Assembly (NCBI RefSeq): GCF_900115785.1
Contig: NZ_FOYS01000003.1
Coordinates: 248,001 to 312,000, forward strand
DNA length: 64,000 bases
Reading direction: 5' to 3'
Origin: Halogeometricum limi
GTDB taxonomy: Archaea; Halobacteriota; Halobacteria; Halobacteriales; Haloferacaceae
Shown here: in pieces, positions 17,403 through 26,204 of the stretch
Numbering within the stretch: position 1 is the stretch's first letter
How the letters are laid out: each line of letters begins with the position of its first letter
The notes under the pieces: generated by a model
What the model saw: the letters and a program-made list of their open reading frames with translations, nothing else
Told to the model about the DNA's origin: nothing
Database searches by the model: none
Position numbers and translations under genes: made by a program

Positions 17403-18050
17403 ATGAACGTCGTCGACACCGTGATGCAGGCCTATCCGTACCTGTTCCATCCGGCCGTCGTCCTCGGACTCGGCGCAGTCCTGACGATTCACTGGGAGTG
17501 GTCACGGCAGTCCGCGCCCGCGTCCGACCTGTGGCGTCGCGTCGCCGTGTTCCTCGCCGCGGGTGCGCTGTCACTGCTCCCGTCGGCGGTGTACATGGTC
17601 GTCACCGGGTCGGGCCCGATGGAGACGATGCAGGGGAACGGCGCGCAAGTCGACGCACTCGTCGCGGGCGGTATCGGCGTCGTCGCCGGGACGACGTGGT
17701 ACCTCTGGCGACGGTTCGACTGGGGAGCGGCCGTCCCTCGTCTGATGGAGACGTACGCCATCGTCGCCGTCCCTTACGTCGCACTCTCGCCGGTGTGGAA
17801 CGTCTCGGGACACGTCCTGCTGTCGCTGACCCCCGCGCTGTTCCTCACGCTCCTCGACAGGCGGTACTGGCCGACGCTCGCGGTGCCCGTCGTGATGGTC
17901 CCGAACCGCATCTACGTCGACGCACACACGTGGCCGCAGGCCATCGGCGCGTTCCTCCTCGGCACGGTCCTCGTCGTGGGGGTGTATCGGCTTCGGGTCG
18001 ACGGCGACGACTCTCTCCCGGACGCGTCGGGAGCCAGTCGGACGCACTGA
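17403..18050 (+). CDS. PAP2-superfamily membrane protein with an altered catalytic motif
   Basis: A 215-residue protein with about six membrane helices. The phosphatase motif SGH (135-137) is intact, and the third motif reads N-R-I-Y-V-D-A-H-T-W-P-Q with R169 and the nucleophile H175, but the closing acidic residue of the RxxxxxHxxxD pattern is Q179. The first KxxxxxxRP motif is not evident. It may be a lipid-phosphate phosphatase relative with changed or lost activity. A TATA-like GATATTT lies about 30 nt upstream. Confidence 0.82.
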   Translation: MNVVDTVMQAYPYLFHPAVVLGLGAVLTIHWEWSRQSAPASDLWRRVAVFLAAGALSLLPSAVYMVVTGSGPMETMQGNGAQVDALVAGGIGVVAGTTWYLWRRFDWGAAVPRLMETYAIVAVPYVALSPVWNVSGHVLLSLTPALFLTLLDRRYWPTLAVPVVMVPNRIYVDAHTWPQAIGAFLLGTVLVVGVYRLRVDGDDSLPDASGASRTH

Positions 18051-18232
18051 AATCTCTCGTCGGTAGAACGGCCTCGGCACTCATAGGGTTCGTCACCGTC
18101 GGGTGCCACCCCGACTCGGAACGGTGCCGTCGTCATCGGCCACGCGGAGGTACCGGAGCCACCGCTAAGAGGGTTGCGAGCGACGCCGCCCGTCCGGCGT
18201 CGGCCGGGCGGGAGTGGGTCCGGCGAGCGTCG

Positions 18233-18403
18233 TCAGTTCGCCACGAACCGCGCGATCCAGACGATGGGAATCACCGGAATCGCGAGTCCGGTGACGAGGA
18301 GGACGAGTGCGACGACCAGTTTCTCTCCGCGACTCGAATCGTGCCAGACGGACCGCCACATCTGGTCGATGGACTGCGCCGTCCGTTGTACGAGTCCTGC
18401 CAT
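18233..18403 (-). CDS. 56-residue membrane protein
   Basis: A small protein from the ATG at 18401-18403: an amphipathic charged N-terminal half (MAGLVQRTAQSIDQMW...), then one strongly hydrophobic helix (LVVALVLLVTGLAIPVIPIV) and a short basic end (ARFVAN). It lies between the PAP2 protein and the DoxX protein, on the same strand as the latter, and is well separated from both. The charged-then-hydrophobic layout is typical of small haloarchaeal membrane proteins. Function unknown. Confidence 0.6.
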   Translation of the reverse strand: MAGLVQRTAQSIDQMWRSVWHDSSRGEKLVVALVLLVTGLAIPVIPIVWIARFVAN

Positions 18404-18524
18404 GACTGGTCGGTGAGGGCGTGAGGTACGTAACTCTCGTGGCCGTCCGGCCGTCCGGGCGTCGTTCGGGGCGGCCGTTCTCCGTGACGCCGCGGTGAAA
18501 AGGAGTGGTCGGCGGTGCGTCTCC

Positions 18525-19082
18525 TCACCCGAGAACGTATCTGAGCCAGGGGTTGTCCCGGACGAACTCGGTGGTCTCGAGGTAGGCGTCCACGCCGAGA
18601 ATGCGGCCCGCGCCCCACGCTCCGAGGCCGAACAGGAGGAACGCGTAGACGAGGTGGTCGTCGATGACCCACCCGTGGGCGACAGGGAGTCCCTGCAGGA
18701 GGCCGCCGGTGAGCGACGCGAGCCAGTAGAACAGCATCATCACCGCTCCCCAGAACGCCGACCACCTGACGGCCACACCCAGCATCAGGGCCAGCCCGGT
18801 CAGCGTGAGTCCCCACGCGTTCAGGGGGTCGATGAGTCCGAGGTAGTTGTTCGCCAGCATCACCCAGAACCCGCCGAGGGGGTTCCCTTCGGGTATCGCG
18901 TTCGTGAGGAATCCGCCGGCACTCCACGTCGGGTCCAGCACTTTCACGATTCCTCCTTGGAACAGAACCCACCCCATCGAGACCCTGAGGATGAGGATAG
19001 AGTACGCCACCCATCCCTCAGCGTAGTCGAACGTTACGTCCCGTCCGAATATCTCCGCGTCGAGTGCGTGTCTAGTCGACAT
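18525..19082 (-). CDS. DoxX/DoxD-family membrane protein
   Basis: A 185-residue protein with four membrane helices in the DoxX fold (LRVSMGWVLFQGGIVKVLDP, GLTLTGLALMLGVAVRW, MMLFYWLASL, DDHLVYAFLLFGLGAWG). Some DoxX relatives are the membrane part of thiosulfate:quinone oxidoreductase, others associate with redox or detoxification proteins. No partner such as DoxA is nearby, so the role is open. AT-rich sequence just upstream of the ATG carries the likely promoter. Confidence 0.85.
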   Translation of the reverse strand: MSTRHALDAEIFGRDVTFDYAEGWVAYSILILRVSMGWVLFQGGIVKVLDPTWSAGGFLTNAIPEGNPLGGFWVMLANNYLGLIDPLNAWGLTLTGLALMLGVAVRWSAFWGAVMMLFYWLASLTGGLLQGLPVAHGWVIDDHLVYAFLLFGLGAWGAGRILGVDAYLETTEFVRDNPWLRYVLG

Positions 19083-19151
19083 GACATTTAGTTAATATTT
19101 CGTCCGCCGTAAAAGATGTTGCTCACGCGATGGAACTGGTCGCGGGTCGAC

Positions 19152-20369
19152 TCACCCGCAGAACCGCACCGCCGCGTCCGCCACGATGTCCGCCACCTCC
19201 ACCACCTCGTCGGTGTAGACGAACTCGCCCGCGCCGTGGATGTTCTCGCCGTCGGGGCCGAGGATGACCGTCGGCAGGTCGGCGCGGTCACCGAGGTAGT
19301 TGAAGTCGCCGACGCTGGAGAAGTAGCCGTAGGCGGGGTCGGTTCCGGCGACGGCCCGCGTCGCGTCCGAGAGTGCGGTCACGAGCGGGTGGTCCTCGTC
19401 GGTGACGTACGGGCCGTAGACGATGTCGGGGTCGGGCGCTTCGCGGAACCCGACCTCCACGTCGCTCTCCAAGTCGAGTTCGTCGGCGATTCGCTCGGCG
19501 TCCGCCCGCGCGCCCGCCATCGTCTCGCCGACGACGACGTGCCGGTCGACCATCAGACGCGCCCGTTCGGGGACCGAGAGCGTCTGACTCCCGCCGTCTA
19601 TCTTGAGCGGACAGACCGACCCCGACCCGAGTTTCGGGTGGTCGCCCGTCTCCATCTCGTCCATCGCGGCGGCCAGTCGCCCGGCGTCGACGACGGCGTT
19701 GACGCCCTTCTCGGGTTGTGACCCGTGGGCGGCGTGCCCGCGGACCTCGATGTCGTAGAAGAATCGCCCCCGCGCGCCGAGGAGGAGTGCGGGGTTCTCC
19801 AGGTCCGACTGCGCGAGGATGGGGCCGGGTTCGGTGACGACGGCGGCGTCGCAGTCGTCGGTGTAGCCGTCGCGAATCAGGCGGTCCGTGCCGAGGCCGT
19901 ACGGCCCCTCCTCGTCGACGACGGCGGTGAGGAGGACGTCGCCGGCGAGTTCGACGTCCGCCAGCGCGTCGAACGCGGTCATCACGGCGGCGAGGCCGCC
20001 CTTCATGTCGCAGGCTCCCTGTCCGTACAGTTTGCCGTCTTCGATGCGGCCCGAGCAGGGGTCTTCCTCCCACGCGTCGACGAGTTTCACCGTGTCCACG
20101 TGCGCGTTGAGGAGGAGCGTCGGCGCGTCGTCGGCGTCGTCGGACCCCTCCAGTCGCGCGACGACGTTGTCCCCCTCGTACTCCGTGATGTCGGGTTCTG
20201 CGACGTGGTGGTAGTGCGGGTCGTGGCCGCGTTCGGCCAACCACTCGAAGACGAACTCGGATATCTCGGCCTCCTCGAAGTACGGACTCGGGATGCGGAC
20301 GAGTTCCTGCAAAAGGGCGATGGTCTCGTCGGGGTCCACGGCGGGCGCGGACGCGGCGGCGTCAGTCAT
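19152..20369 (-). CDS. M20-family zinc metallopeptidase/deacylase (ArgE/DapE type)
   Basis: A 405-residue dizinc hydrolase that cleaves amide bonds in small N-acyl amino acids or peptides. Metal and catalytic positions are visible: NAHVDTV (His, Asp), GQGACDMKGGLAA (Asp), VVDEEGPYGLGT (Glu pair), VVTEPG (Glu) and the C-terminal GDGENIHGAGEFV-like His block near residue 375. A dimerisation domain is present in the middle. Its ATG overlaps the stop of the upstream permease gene by 8 nt, so transport and hydrolysis are probably coupled: import of an amide, then cleavage. Confidence 0.9.
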   Translation of the reverse strand: MTDAAASAPAVDPDETIALLQELVRIPSPYFEEAEISEFVFEWLAERGHDPHYHHVAEPDITEYEGDNVVARLEGSDDADDAPTLLLNAHVDTVKLVDAWEEDPCSGRIEDGKLYGQGACDMKGGLAAVMTAFDALADVELAGDVLLTAVVDEEGPYGLGTDRLIRDGYTDDCDAAVVTEPGPILAQSDLENPALLLGARGRFFYDIEVRGHAAHGSQPEKGVNAVVDAGRLAAAMDEMETGDHPKLGSGSVCPLKIDGGSQTLSVPERARLMVDRHVVVGETMAGARADAERIADELDLESDVEVGFREAPDPDIVYGPYVTDEDHPLVTALSDATRAVAGTDPAYGYFSSVGDFNYLGDRADLPTVILGPDGENIHGAGEFVYTDEVVEVADIVADAAVRFCG

Positions 20370-21762
20370 CGTTGACCCCCCGAACCGACGGGTCGTACTC
20401 GTCCGAGGGCACGCCCGGAAGCGTCGACAGGATGGCCTCGACGTCGACGTCTCGCTGTTCGCCGCGGTACCAGTAGACGGTGAAGACGGCGATTCCAACC
20501 AGAATCCACGGCACGTAGATGGAGAGCGACCCCTGGTACGCCTGCGTGAGGAGGCCGCCGGCACCCAGTACGCCGACGAGGCCGGTGACGCTCAGGAGGA
20601 CGGGTCGCGTGAACCCCGCCCGTCCGGCGAGGTTCGACCCCGTCCAGAGGACGTACAGCACCGTCACCGAGACGGCGGCGTAGGCGATGAGGTAGCTGAA
20701 CGTCGCGATGGCGATGGCCTGCGAGAGACCCGTACTCCAGAACGTGAGGCCGGAGGCGACGACGTACAGCGTGAGAAGCGACCAGTGCGGGGTGCCGAAG
20801 CGGTCCGACACCTCGGAGAACTTCTTCGGGAACACCTCGTCCCACGCCCACGAGTAGGGCATCTTGATGCCCGCGGCCATCACCGCGTGGACCGAGGAGG
20901 CGGTGGCGAGGATGCCGCCGACGGCGACGATGGTCGTCCCGAGGTCACCCATGAACGCCTCCGCCGCCGTCGCCAGCGGACGCGCCGAGTTCGCGAGCAC
21001 GGTGTAGTCGGAGACGACGCCGTAGATGACCGCCGACGTGAGGACGTAGAGGACGATGAGGATGGCCGTCCCGCCCGCCATCGCGAGGGGGAGGTTGCGC
21101 GAGGGGTTCTTCACCTCCGCGCCCATCTGCCCCGCGACGGCGATACCGATGTAGGCGTAGAACAGGGGGACGGCAGCGGCGACGAAGCCGTCGAAGCCGC
21201 CCGTGAAGAACGGCTGGTAGTTCGCGGCGTCGACGTTCGCCAGTCCGGGGACGATGAGGACGAGGATAGAGAGGATGAGAAAGCCGAAGATGGCGTTCTG
21301 CGAGACGCTGTACCCCTTCGACCCGACGAGGTTGACGAGAAAGAGGACGGTCAGGAGGCCGAACCCGGCGAGAGCGGGGTCTATCGACGGGTAGAACACC
21401 TGTAGATAGCTCCCGAAGCCGATGGCCAACACGGCGTCGGCCGCCATGTAGCCGAGCCACTTCGACCACGTGACGAGAAAGCCGGGGAGACGGCTGTCGA
21501 ACGTCCGCGAGACGTAGGCGTACGACCCCGCCGCCGCGGGGAATATCGTCGCCATCCAGCCGTAGTTGAGCGCGATGCACATCGCGAGGAGTCCCGAGAG
21601 GACGACGACGAGGATGACGCTCGGCCCCGTCGTCGAACTCGCGGTTCCGAGCGTGACGAACAGTCCGGCCCCGAGCGTCCCCGCGACGACCGTACTCACG
21701 GCCCCCAGCAGACCGATGTCACGCGACAGACTCCGCCCGTCGTTCACGTCGACCGATGACAT
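20362..21762 (-). CDS. APC-superfamily amino acid/amine permease
   Basis: A 466-residue membrane transporter with about 12 helices. The N-terminal helix pair has the APC signature GAVSTVVAGTLGAGLFVTLG with the unwound Gly-rich centre. The middle has VKNPSRNLPLAM, the conserved intracellular loop. The family takes up amino acids, amines or their derivatives. The gene overlaps the M20 hydrolase ATG by 8 nt. The substrate may be an N-acylated amino acid or small peptide-like amide; that is inference from the pairing. Confidence 0.9.
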   Translation of the reverse strand: MSSVDVNDGRSLSRDIGLLGAVSTVVAGTLGAGLFVTLGTASSTTGPSVILVVVLSGLLAMCIALNYGWMATIFPAAAGSYAYVSRTFDSRLPGFLVTWSKWLGYMAADAVLAIGFGSYLQVFYPSIDPALAGFGLLTVLFLVNLVGSKGYSVSQNAIFGFLILSILVLIVPGLANVDAANYQPFFTGGFDGFVAAAVPLFYAYIGIAVAGQMGAEVKNPSRNLPLAMAGGTAILIVLYVLTSAVIYGVVSDYTVLANSARPLATAAEAFMGDLGTTIVAVGGILATASSVHAVMAAGIKMPYSWAWDEVFPKKFSEVSDRFGTPHWSLLTLYVVASGLTFWSTGLSQAIAIATFSYLIAYAAVSVTVLYVLWTGSNLAGRAGFTRPVLLSVTGLVGVLGAGGLLTQAYQGSLSIYVPWILVGIAVFTVYWYRGEQRDVDVEAILSTLPGVPSDEYDPSVRGVNDD

Positions 21763-21836
21763 ACGTTCGCATATCTCAGTTTCGGATATAGCCCCCCTCC
21801 CTCACATGAGAGGGAACGGGCCGGACGCCGTGCGCG

Positions 21837-22523
21837 TCAGTCGTCGCCGAGGAGTTTCGACTCGGCCTTCCGGAGGTGTTCTAGAAGGGTCGCCTTCGAG
21901 ACGTCGAGTTCCGCCGCGAGTTCGGCGGCCGTCGTCTCGCGAGGCCACGTGTAGTAGTCGCGCCGTCGAGCCAACTCGAACACCTCGCGTTGGCGTTCCG
22001 AGAGGCCGTCCAGCCGAAAGACGCCGGACCCGCTCTCGGGCGCGGTGATGAGTTCGACGCGCACGTCGGCGTCCATCTCGTCGCGCACCTCCTCTAAGCG
22101 TTCGTGGACCGTGTTTCGGGTCTCCTGTACGAGGACGGTCCACCGCTCTCTGCCGTCCTGCATCCGCACGGGTTCGTCGGGGATGAACCCGCGCGAGACG
22201 AGGGCGTCGTTGATGGAGTTGCCGAGGTCGTAGCGGACGACGATACCTCTCGTCGCGTTTCCCGGCACCGTCTCGTCGTCGACGTCGCCTGTCTCCCACA
22301 CAGACTCGGTCAACGGGGAGTCTCGAATCGCCTCGACCAACCGGTCGAGTTCCGTCGCGGTGTCGGCGTAGGCGGTGAACCGCCCGTTCGCCAGGCCGTC
22401 AATCTCGTGGACGCCGTGACCGAGGAGTCCCCCGGACGTCTCCGCCGTCACCTCCAGCGTCCAGCAGTCGGGGTGCCAGATATCCAGACACACCCGCACG
22501 CCCTGAGTCCCCTCGTACGTCAT
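21837..22523 (-). CDS. bacterio-opsin activator-type HTH regulator
   Basis: A 228-residue haloarchaeal transcription regulator. The N-terminal 150 residues form the sensory domain typical of Bat-like proteins. The C-terminal 55 residues are the HTH_10 helix-turn-helix: LSERQREVFELARRRDYYTWPRE... AAELAAELDVSKATLLEHLRKAE. The ATG at 22521-22523 gives the normal start. It sits next to the permease/hydrolase pair on the same strand, 75 nt before it, so it may control that operon. Confidence 0.9.
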   Translation of the reverse strand: MTYEGTQGVRVCLDIWHPDCWTLEVTAETSGGLLGHGVHEIDGLANGRFTAYADTATELDRLVEAIRDSPLTESVWETGDVDDETVPGNATRGIVVRYDLGNSINDALVSRGFIPDEPVRMQDGRERWTVLVQETRNTVHERLEEVRDEMDADVRVELITAPESGSGVFRLDGLSERQREVFELARRRDYYTWPRETTAAELAAELDVSKATLLEHLRKAESKLLGDD

Positions 22524-22602
22524 CCGTGAAACAGGGCGGCGCACGCGGAAAAAGATGCGTTCTGCGACCGTCGCAACCCTCTCGTCGATACGACTCGCGG
22601 GG

Positions 22603-23211
22603 TTAGACCTTCCGCGCGAACGCCAGCGTCCCGCTCGTCCGCTCGATGAGCGCGCGGACGGTGTCGCCCTCGCGTGCGCCGGTGACGAAGATGGTGTACT
22701 TGCCCTTCTCCGCGACGCCGTCGCCTTTGCGGCCCGTGCCGGTAATCTCCAGTTCGTACGTCTTGCCCTCTTCGACGGCGGGGCCGGTCTGCGTCTGCGT
22801 CTTCGCGGCGCGCTTCTGGACGGGGCGGAACGCACCACACGCCTCACAGCGGAGCATGTCGACGCCGTCCTCGGTGACGAGGCGGGTGTCCGGCAGGCCA
22901 CACTCCGTACAGGTGACGTACTCGGCGACGTACTCGTCGATGGCCGCCTCGAAGTCGGCGACGCTGAACGACCCGTTGTAGCGGGCGCGGTCACCGTCGA
23001 ACTGCCCGTTCGTCCCCAGTTCGCGCTGGATGTTTCGGTGCAGGTGGCTCGCCTCGCGGCCGAGGGCGTCGGCTATCTGGCCGAGGTTCGTCAGACGGGT
23101 GAACGCGCCGTCAGTCTCGCCCTCCGGGTCCGGGACGGAGAGTCGTGATTCTTCGTAGTTTCGCTCCGGGAGCGTGTCGAACGCTCTGTCGAGAGAGTCT
23201 GCGTAGTCCAT
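22603..23211 (-). CDS. eif2b: translation initiation factor aIF2, beta subunit, with TRAM domain
   Basis: A 202-residue subunit of the archaeal aIF2 heterotrimer, which brings initiator tRNA to the small ribosomal subunit. The N-terminal part is the aIF2-beta core (LTNLGQIADALGREASHLHR), followed by a four-Cys zinc ribbon (CTECG ... CEACG) and a C-terminal TRAM domain (GRKGDGVAEKGKY ... VTGAREGDTV), an arrangement found in haloarchaea. ATG 23211 is used; an ATG two codons upstream (23217) is also possible. Confidence 0.95.
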   Translation of the reverse strand: MDYADSLDRAFDTLPERNYEESRLSVPDPEGETDGAFTRLTNLGQIADALGREASHLHRNIQRELGTNGQFDGDRARYNGSFSVADFEAAIDEYVAEYVTCTECGLPDTRLVTEDGVDMLRCEACGAFRPVQKRAAKTQTQTGPAVEEGKTYELEITGTGRKGDGVAEKGKYTIFVTGAREGDTVRALIERTSGTLAFARKV

Positions 23212-23282
23212 ACGCATCGGAGTGCATCCGGACCTAAAGCCGTTCCGTGTCTCGTGGTGAACGGTGTCGCGTCGCCGCCGGA

Positions 23283-24254
23283 CTACTCGTGACCGGAGAC
23301 GGGAACGGGTTCGTACGGCGCTTCGAGGTACTCCACGTCAGACTCCGAGAGGTCGATGTCGAGCGCTTCGACGGCGTCTTCGAGGTGTTCGACGCTCGAC
23401 GTGCCGATGATGGGCGTCGTCACCCACGACTTCTCGAACTGCCACGCCATCGCTATCTGCGCCATCTTCACGCCCTTCTCCTCGGCGAGTTCCTGGACGC
23501 GTTCGTTTATCTCCGGGCCGCCGCCCCGCGTGTATCCCCGGTCGTGCGACGACTCGTGTTCGCCGCGCGTCGTCGCGTCGAACTCCTCGTGCGGGCGGGT
23601 GAGATAGCCCGCGCCCAGCGGCGACCACGGCATGACGGCGACGTCCTCCTTCTCGCAGAGCGGGAGCATCTCGCGCTCTTCCTCGCGGTAGGCGAGGTTG
23701 TAGAGGTTCTGCATGGAGACGAACCGGTCCAGACCGAGTCGGTCCGAGGTGTGGAGGGCGTCGGCGAACTGGTGTGCCCACATCGACGACGCGCCGAGGT
23801 AGCGCGTCTTCCCGCGCCGGACGGCGTCGTCCAGCGCACGCATCGTCGTCTCGACGGGCGTGTCGTCGTCCCAGCGGTGTATCTGGTAGAGGTCGACCGT
23901 GTCCATCCCGAGTCGCTCCAAGGAGGCGTCTAACTCCTGCTCGATGGTCTTGCGCGAGAGGCCGCCCGAGTTCGGGTCCTCCTCGTCCATCTGTCCGTAC
24001 ACCTTCGTCGCGACGACGAACTCGTCGCGGTCGTAGTCCGCGAGGACGTCGCCGAGAATCTCCTCTGACTCCCCGTAGGAGTAGACGTTCGCGGTGTCGA
24101 AGAAGTTGATTCCGAGGTCGATGGCGCGCTCGATGAGTTCGCGGCTCTCTTCTCTGTCGAGCGTCCAGTCGTCCCAGTTCGTCCCGAAACTCATACAGCC
24201 GAGACAGAGTTCCGAGACGGTGACGCCGGTCGAACCGAACGTGGTGTACTCCAT
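23283..24254 (-). CDS. aldo/keto reductase (YajO/AKR13-like)
   Basis: A 323-residue AKR. The tetrad is D53 and Y58 (FFDTANVY), K84 (ATKVY) and H126 (QIHRWD). The insert and NADPH-binding end (PIIGTSSVEHLED) fit the long-type oxidoreductases related to 1-deoxyxylulose-5-phosphate reductase-like YajO. It is a cytoplasmic enzyme with unknown carbonyl substrate. This is the second AKR in the window, and the two are only distantly alike. It stands alone between aIF2-beta and deoxyhypusine synthase. Confidence 0.92.
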   Translation of the reverse strand: MEYTTFGSTGVTVSELCLGCMSFGTNWDDWTLDREESRELIERAIDLGINFFDTANVYSYGESEEILGDVLADYDRDEFVVATKVYGQMDEEDPNSGGLSRKTIEQELDASLERLGMDTVDLYQIHRWDDDTPVETTMRALDDAVRRGKTRYLGASSMWAHQFADALHTSDRLGLDRFVSMQNLYNLAYREEEREMLPLCEKEDVAVMPWSPLGAGYLTRPHEEFDATTRGEHESSHDRGYTRGGGPEINERVQELAEEKGVKMAQIAMAWQFEKSWVTTPIIGTSSVEHLEDAVEALDIDLSESDVEYLEAPYEPVPVSGHE

Positions 24255-24335
24255 ACGCCAACCGACGGCCAGCGGGTGCAAAAGTGTACGTGAGAGCGAC
24301 AGGCTTTCCCGTACTTTGCTCGCCGGTGAACGCTC

Positions 24336-25436
24336 TCAGTACCGCTCGTCGGCGCGTTCGCGCGCCGCGGCGACGACGAGTGGGAGCGTGATGGTCGCGT
24401 CGCCGACGACGGTGACGTTCTTCGCGGACTTCTCCAGTTTCCCCCACGACCGCGCCTCGTCCAGCGTCGCACCCGACAGGCCGCCGGTGTGGTCGGGGTC
24501 CATCGTCAACTGGACGGCGTAGTCGTACGCGTCGGGGATGGTGAGCATCGTCTGCAGGACGTAGTTCTTCGGGACGCCGCCGCCGACGACCATCGCGCCC
24601 GCTTTCTCCGCCTCGAACGCGAGGTCCGAGAGGTGGGTCATGTCTTTCAGCGCGTCCAGCGCGAACTCCGAGGTCTGCGAGTATATCCACGCCTGAATTC
24701 CGAGGACGGAGTCCTGAATCGCGGGGCAGTAGATGGGGACGTCGTGTTCGTACGCCGCCGCCGCGATGCCCGCGTCCTCCTCGACTCCCTCCTCGCGGTT
24801 GCGTTCGAGGTTCGCGCGTCCCAACTCGGCGGTGAACTCCTGAATCGACACCGTGCGCTCGACTTCGGGGAAGACGTTCTCGCGGAGGTGGCCCTCGAAC
24901 AGCGCGAAGTGCTCCTGCGGGAGGTAGACGTTGTAGATGCGGTCGACCTGTTCGTCACGGAGGTGTTCGTCGTGGTCGCGCGTCGTCTCGCCCGTCGACT
25001 TGGCCGCGTCGTCCGTCGGGTGCGGGTCGTCCGGTTCGGCGCGGCCGTGGTGGTGCTTACCGCCGATGGCCTCGATGGCGTCGTGCGTCAGGTTCGCGCC
25101 CGTCGTGACGAGGGCGTCGATGTGACCGTCGCGAATCATGTCGACGACTATCTGACGCATTCCCGTTGGCACCATCGCGCCCGCGAGACCGAACAGGTTC
25201 GTCACGTCGTCGCGGCCGAGCATCTCCGCGTACACGTCGACGGCGCGTTGGACGCTCGCCGCGCCGATGCCCGCCTTTCCGTACTCCGTGGCGAGTTCGC
25301 CGACGCTCATCCCCGCGCGGACCCGCGCGTGGCCGATGGGGTTCTCGTGGAACTCCTCGCGGTGCGGTGGCTGGTAGTCGTGGTCGTCGCCCTCGTCGGC
25401 GTCGTGGTGGTCCTCGTCGTGACCGTCGTCGCTCAT
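24336..25436 (-). CDS. dys: deoxyhypusine synthase
   Basis: A 366-residue deoxyhypusine synthase, which puts the aminobutyl group on the modified lysine of aIF5A. Conserved parts are LVTTGANLTHD (109-119), the NAD-binding GGGVPKNY (285-292) and the catalytic lysine K333 in EARSWGK. Two haloarchaeal features stand out: a His/Asp-rich first 25 residues and a roughly 35-residue His-, Asp- and Thr-rich insert (about 125-162) inside the fold. Its target aIF5A is encoded near 34.4 kb in this window. Confidence 0.93.
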   Translation of the reverse strand: MSDDGHDEDHHDADEGDDHDYQPPHREEFHENPIGHARVRAGMSVGELATEYGKAGIGAASVQRAVDVYAEMLGRDDVTNLFGLAGAMVPTGMRQIVVDMIRDGHIDALVTTGANLTHDAIEAIGGKHHHGRAEPDDPHPTDDAAKSTGETTRDHDEHLRDEQVDRIYNVYLPQEHFALFEGHLRENVFPEVERTVSIQEFTAELGRANLERNREEGVEEDAGIAAAAYEHDVPIYCPAIQDSVLGIQAWIYSQTSEFALDALKDMTHLSDLAFEAEKAGAMVVGGGVPKNYVLQTMLTIPDAYDYAVQLTMDPDHTGGLSGATLDEARSWGKLEKSAKNVTVVGDATITLPLVVAAARERADERY

Positions 25437-25508
25437 ATCTGCCGGTGCGCGTCGGGGGCGTTTAGTGGTCGCGGTCCGCCTCCGGTGAGCGAGCGGCGGG
25501 GAAACGCC

Positions 25509-26204
25509 TCAGTCCGCGGTCGTCGTCCGCGCTGTGCCGTGCGAGGTGATGCCGTCGAGGCCGCGGACGGCGACGACGACGAATCCGACCTTCGACACCA
25601 AGTCGAGGTACGTCATCACCAACACCTGCGTCTCCGGGAGGAGGAGACCGACGCCCGTCGGGGCGAGAAGCCACACGACGGGGTAGAGACTCCAGACCAC
25701 CACGGTGAGGTTCCGAACCGTCGTGAACGTCGCGACGTGGTCGCCGGACTGGAACGACGCGCGGCGCGGCAGCGTCCGGAGCAACAGATACGACAGGACG
25801 AGGTAGGCGACGGCACCGACGCCGAACGCGACGTACCGCGTCGGTCCCGACAGCGCCGCCGCGACGACACCGCTCGTGACGACGACGACGTCGGCGGCGA
25901 CGAGCGCCGCGTAGACGCGCGGACCCGACCGCGAGAGCAGTCCGAGGTAGAGCACCATGAGCGGCGTCGTGAGTAGCCAGTCGACGTACCGGACGAGTTC
26001 GACGCCTTCCAGACCGGGGAGCGAGACGGCGTAGCCCTGCGCCATCAGCGCGTAGGCGACGGCCGCGATAGCCGTCACGCCGGTGAGTACCGCCGTGTAG
26101 ACCCGGCTCTCTTCGTCTCGCACGAACCGACCGAGCGGAACGAGCGTTCCGAGCGCCATTCCGACGGCACCGACCCACAGCCAGAGTGTGACGGTGAGTT
26201 CCAT
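25509..26204 (-). CDS. sop2: sensory rhodopsin II (phoborhodopsin)
   Basis: A 231-residue seven-helix retinal protein. Retinal attaches to K205 (DLVSK), the counterion is D75 (RYVDWLLTTP), and Y86 fills the position of the proton donor Asp of light pumps, so it should not pump efficiently. Y174 (WSLYPVVWL) and S204 match the signalling pair of sensory rhodopsin II (Tyr with Thr/Ser), and the overall sequence is closer to SRII than to SRI. Its ATG follows the transducer's stop directly (TAG-ATG), the usual htr-sop arrangement. It mediates blue-green light avoidance. Confidence 0.92.
   Translation of the reverse strand: MELTVTLWLWVGAVGMALGTLVPLGRFVRDEESRVYTAVLTGVTAIAAVAYALMAQGYAVSLPGLEGVELVRYVDWLLTTPLMVLYLGLLSRSGPRVYAALVAADVVVVTSGVVAAALSGPTRYVAFGVGAVAYLVLSYLLLRTLPRRASFQSGDHVATFTTVRNLTVVVWSLYPVVWLLAPTGVGLLLPETQVLVMTYLDLVSKVGFVVVAVRGLDGITSHGTARTTTAD

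Noticed and set aside
25509-26204. Light-driven proton pump (bacteriorhodopsin) as an alternative for the rhodopsin gene
   Set aside because: The proton donor Asp position is Tyr (Y86), the Y174/S204 pair and the adjoining transducer gene point to a sensory rhodopsin II. SRI was also rejected because the helix F/G sequence (LYPVVWLL, YLDLVSK) is of SRII type.
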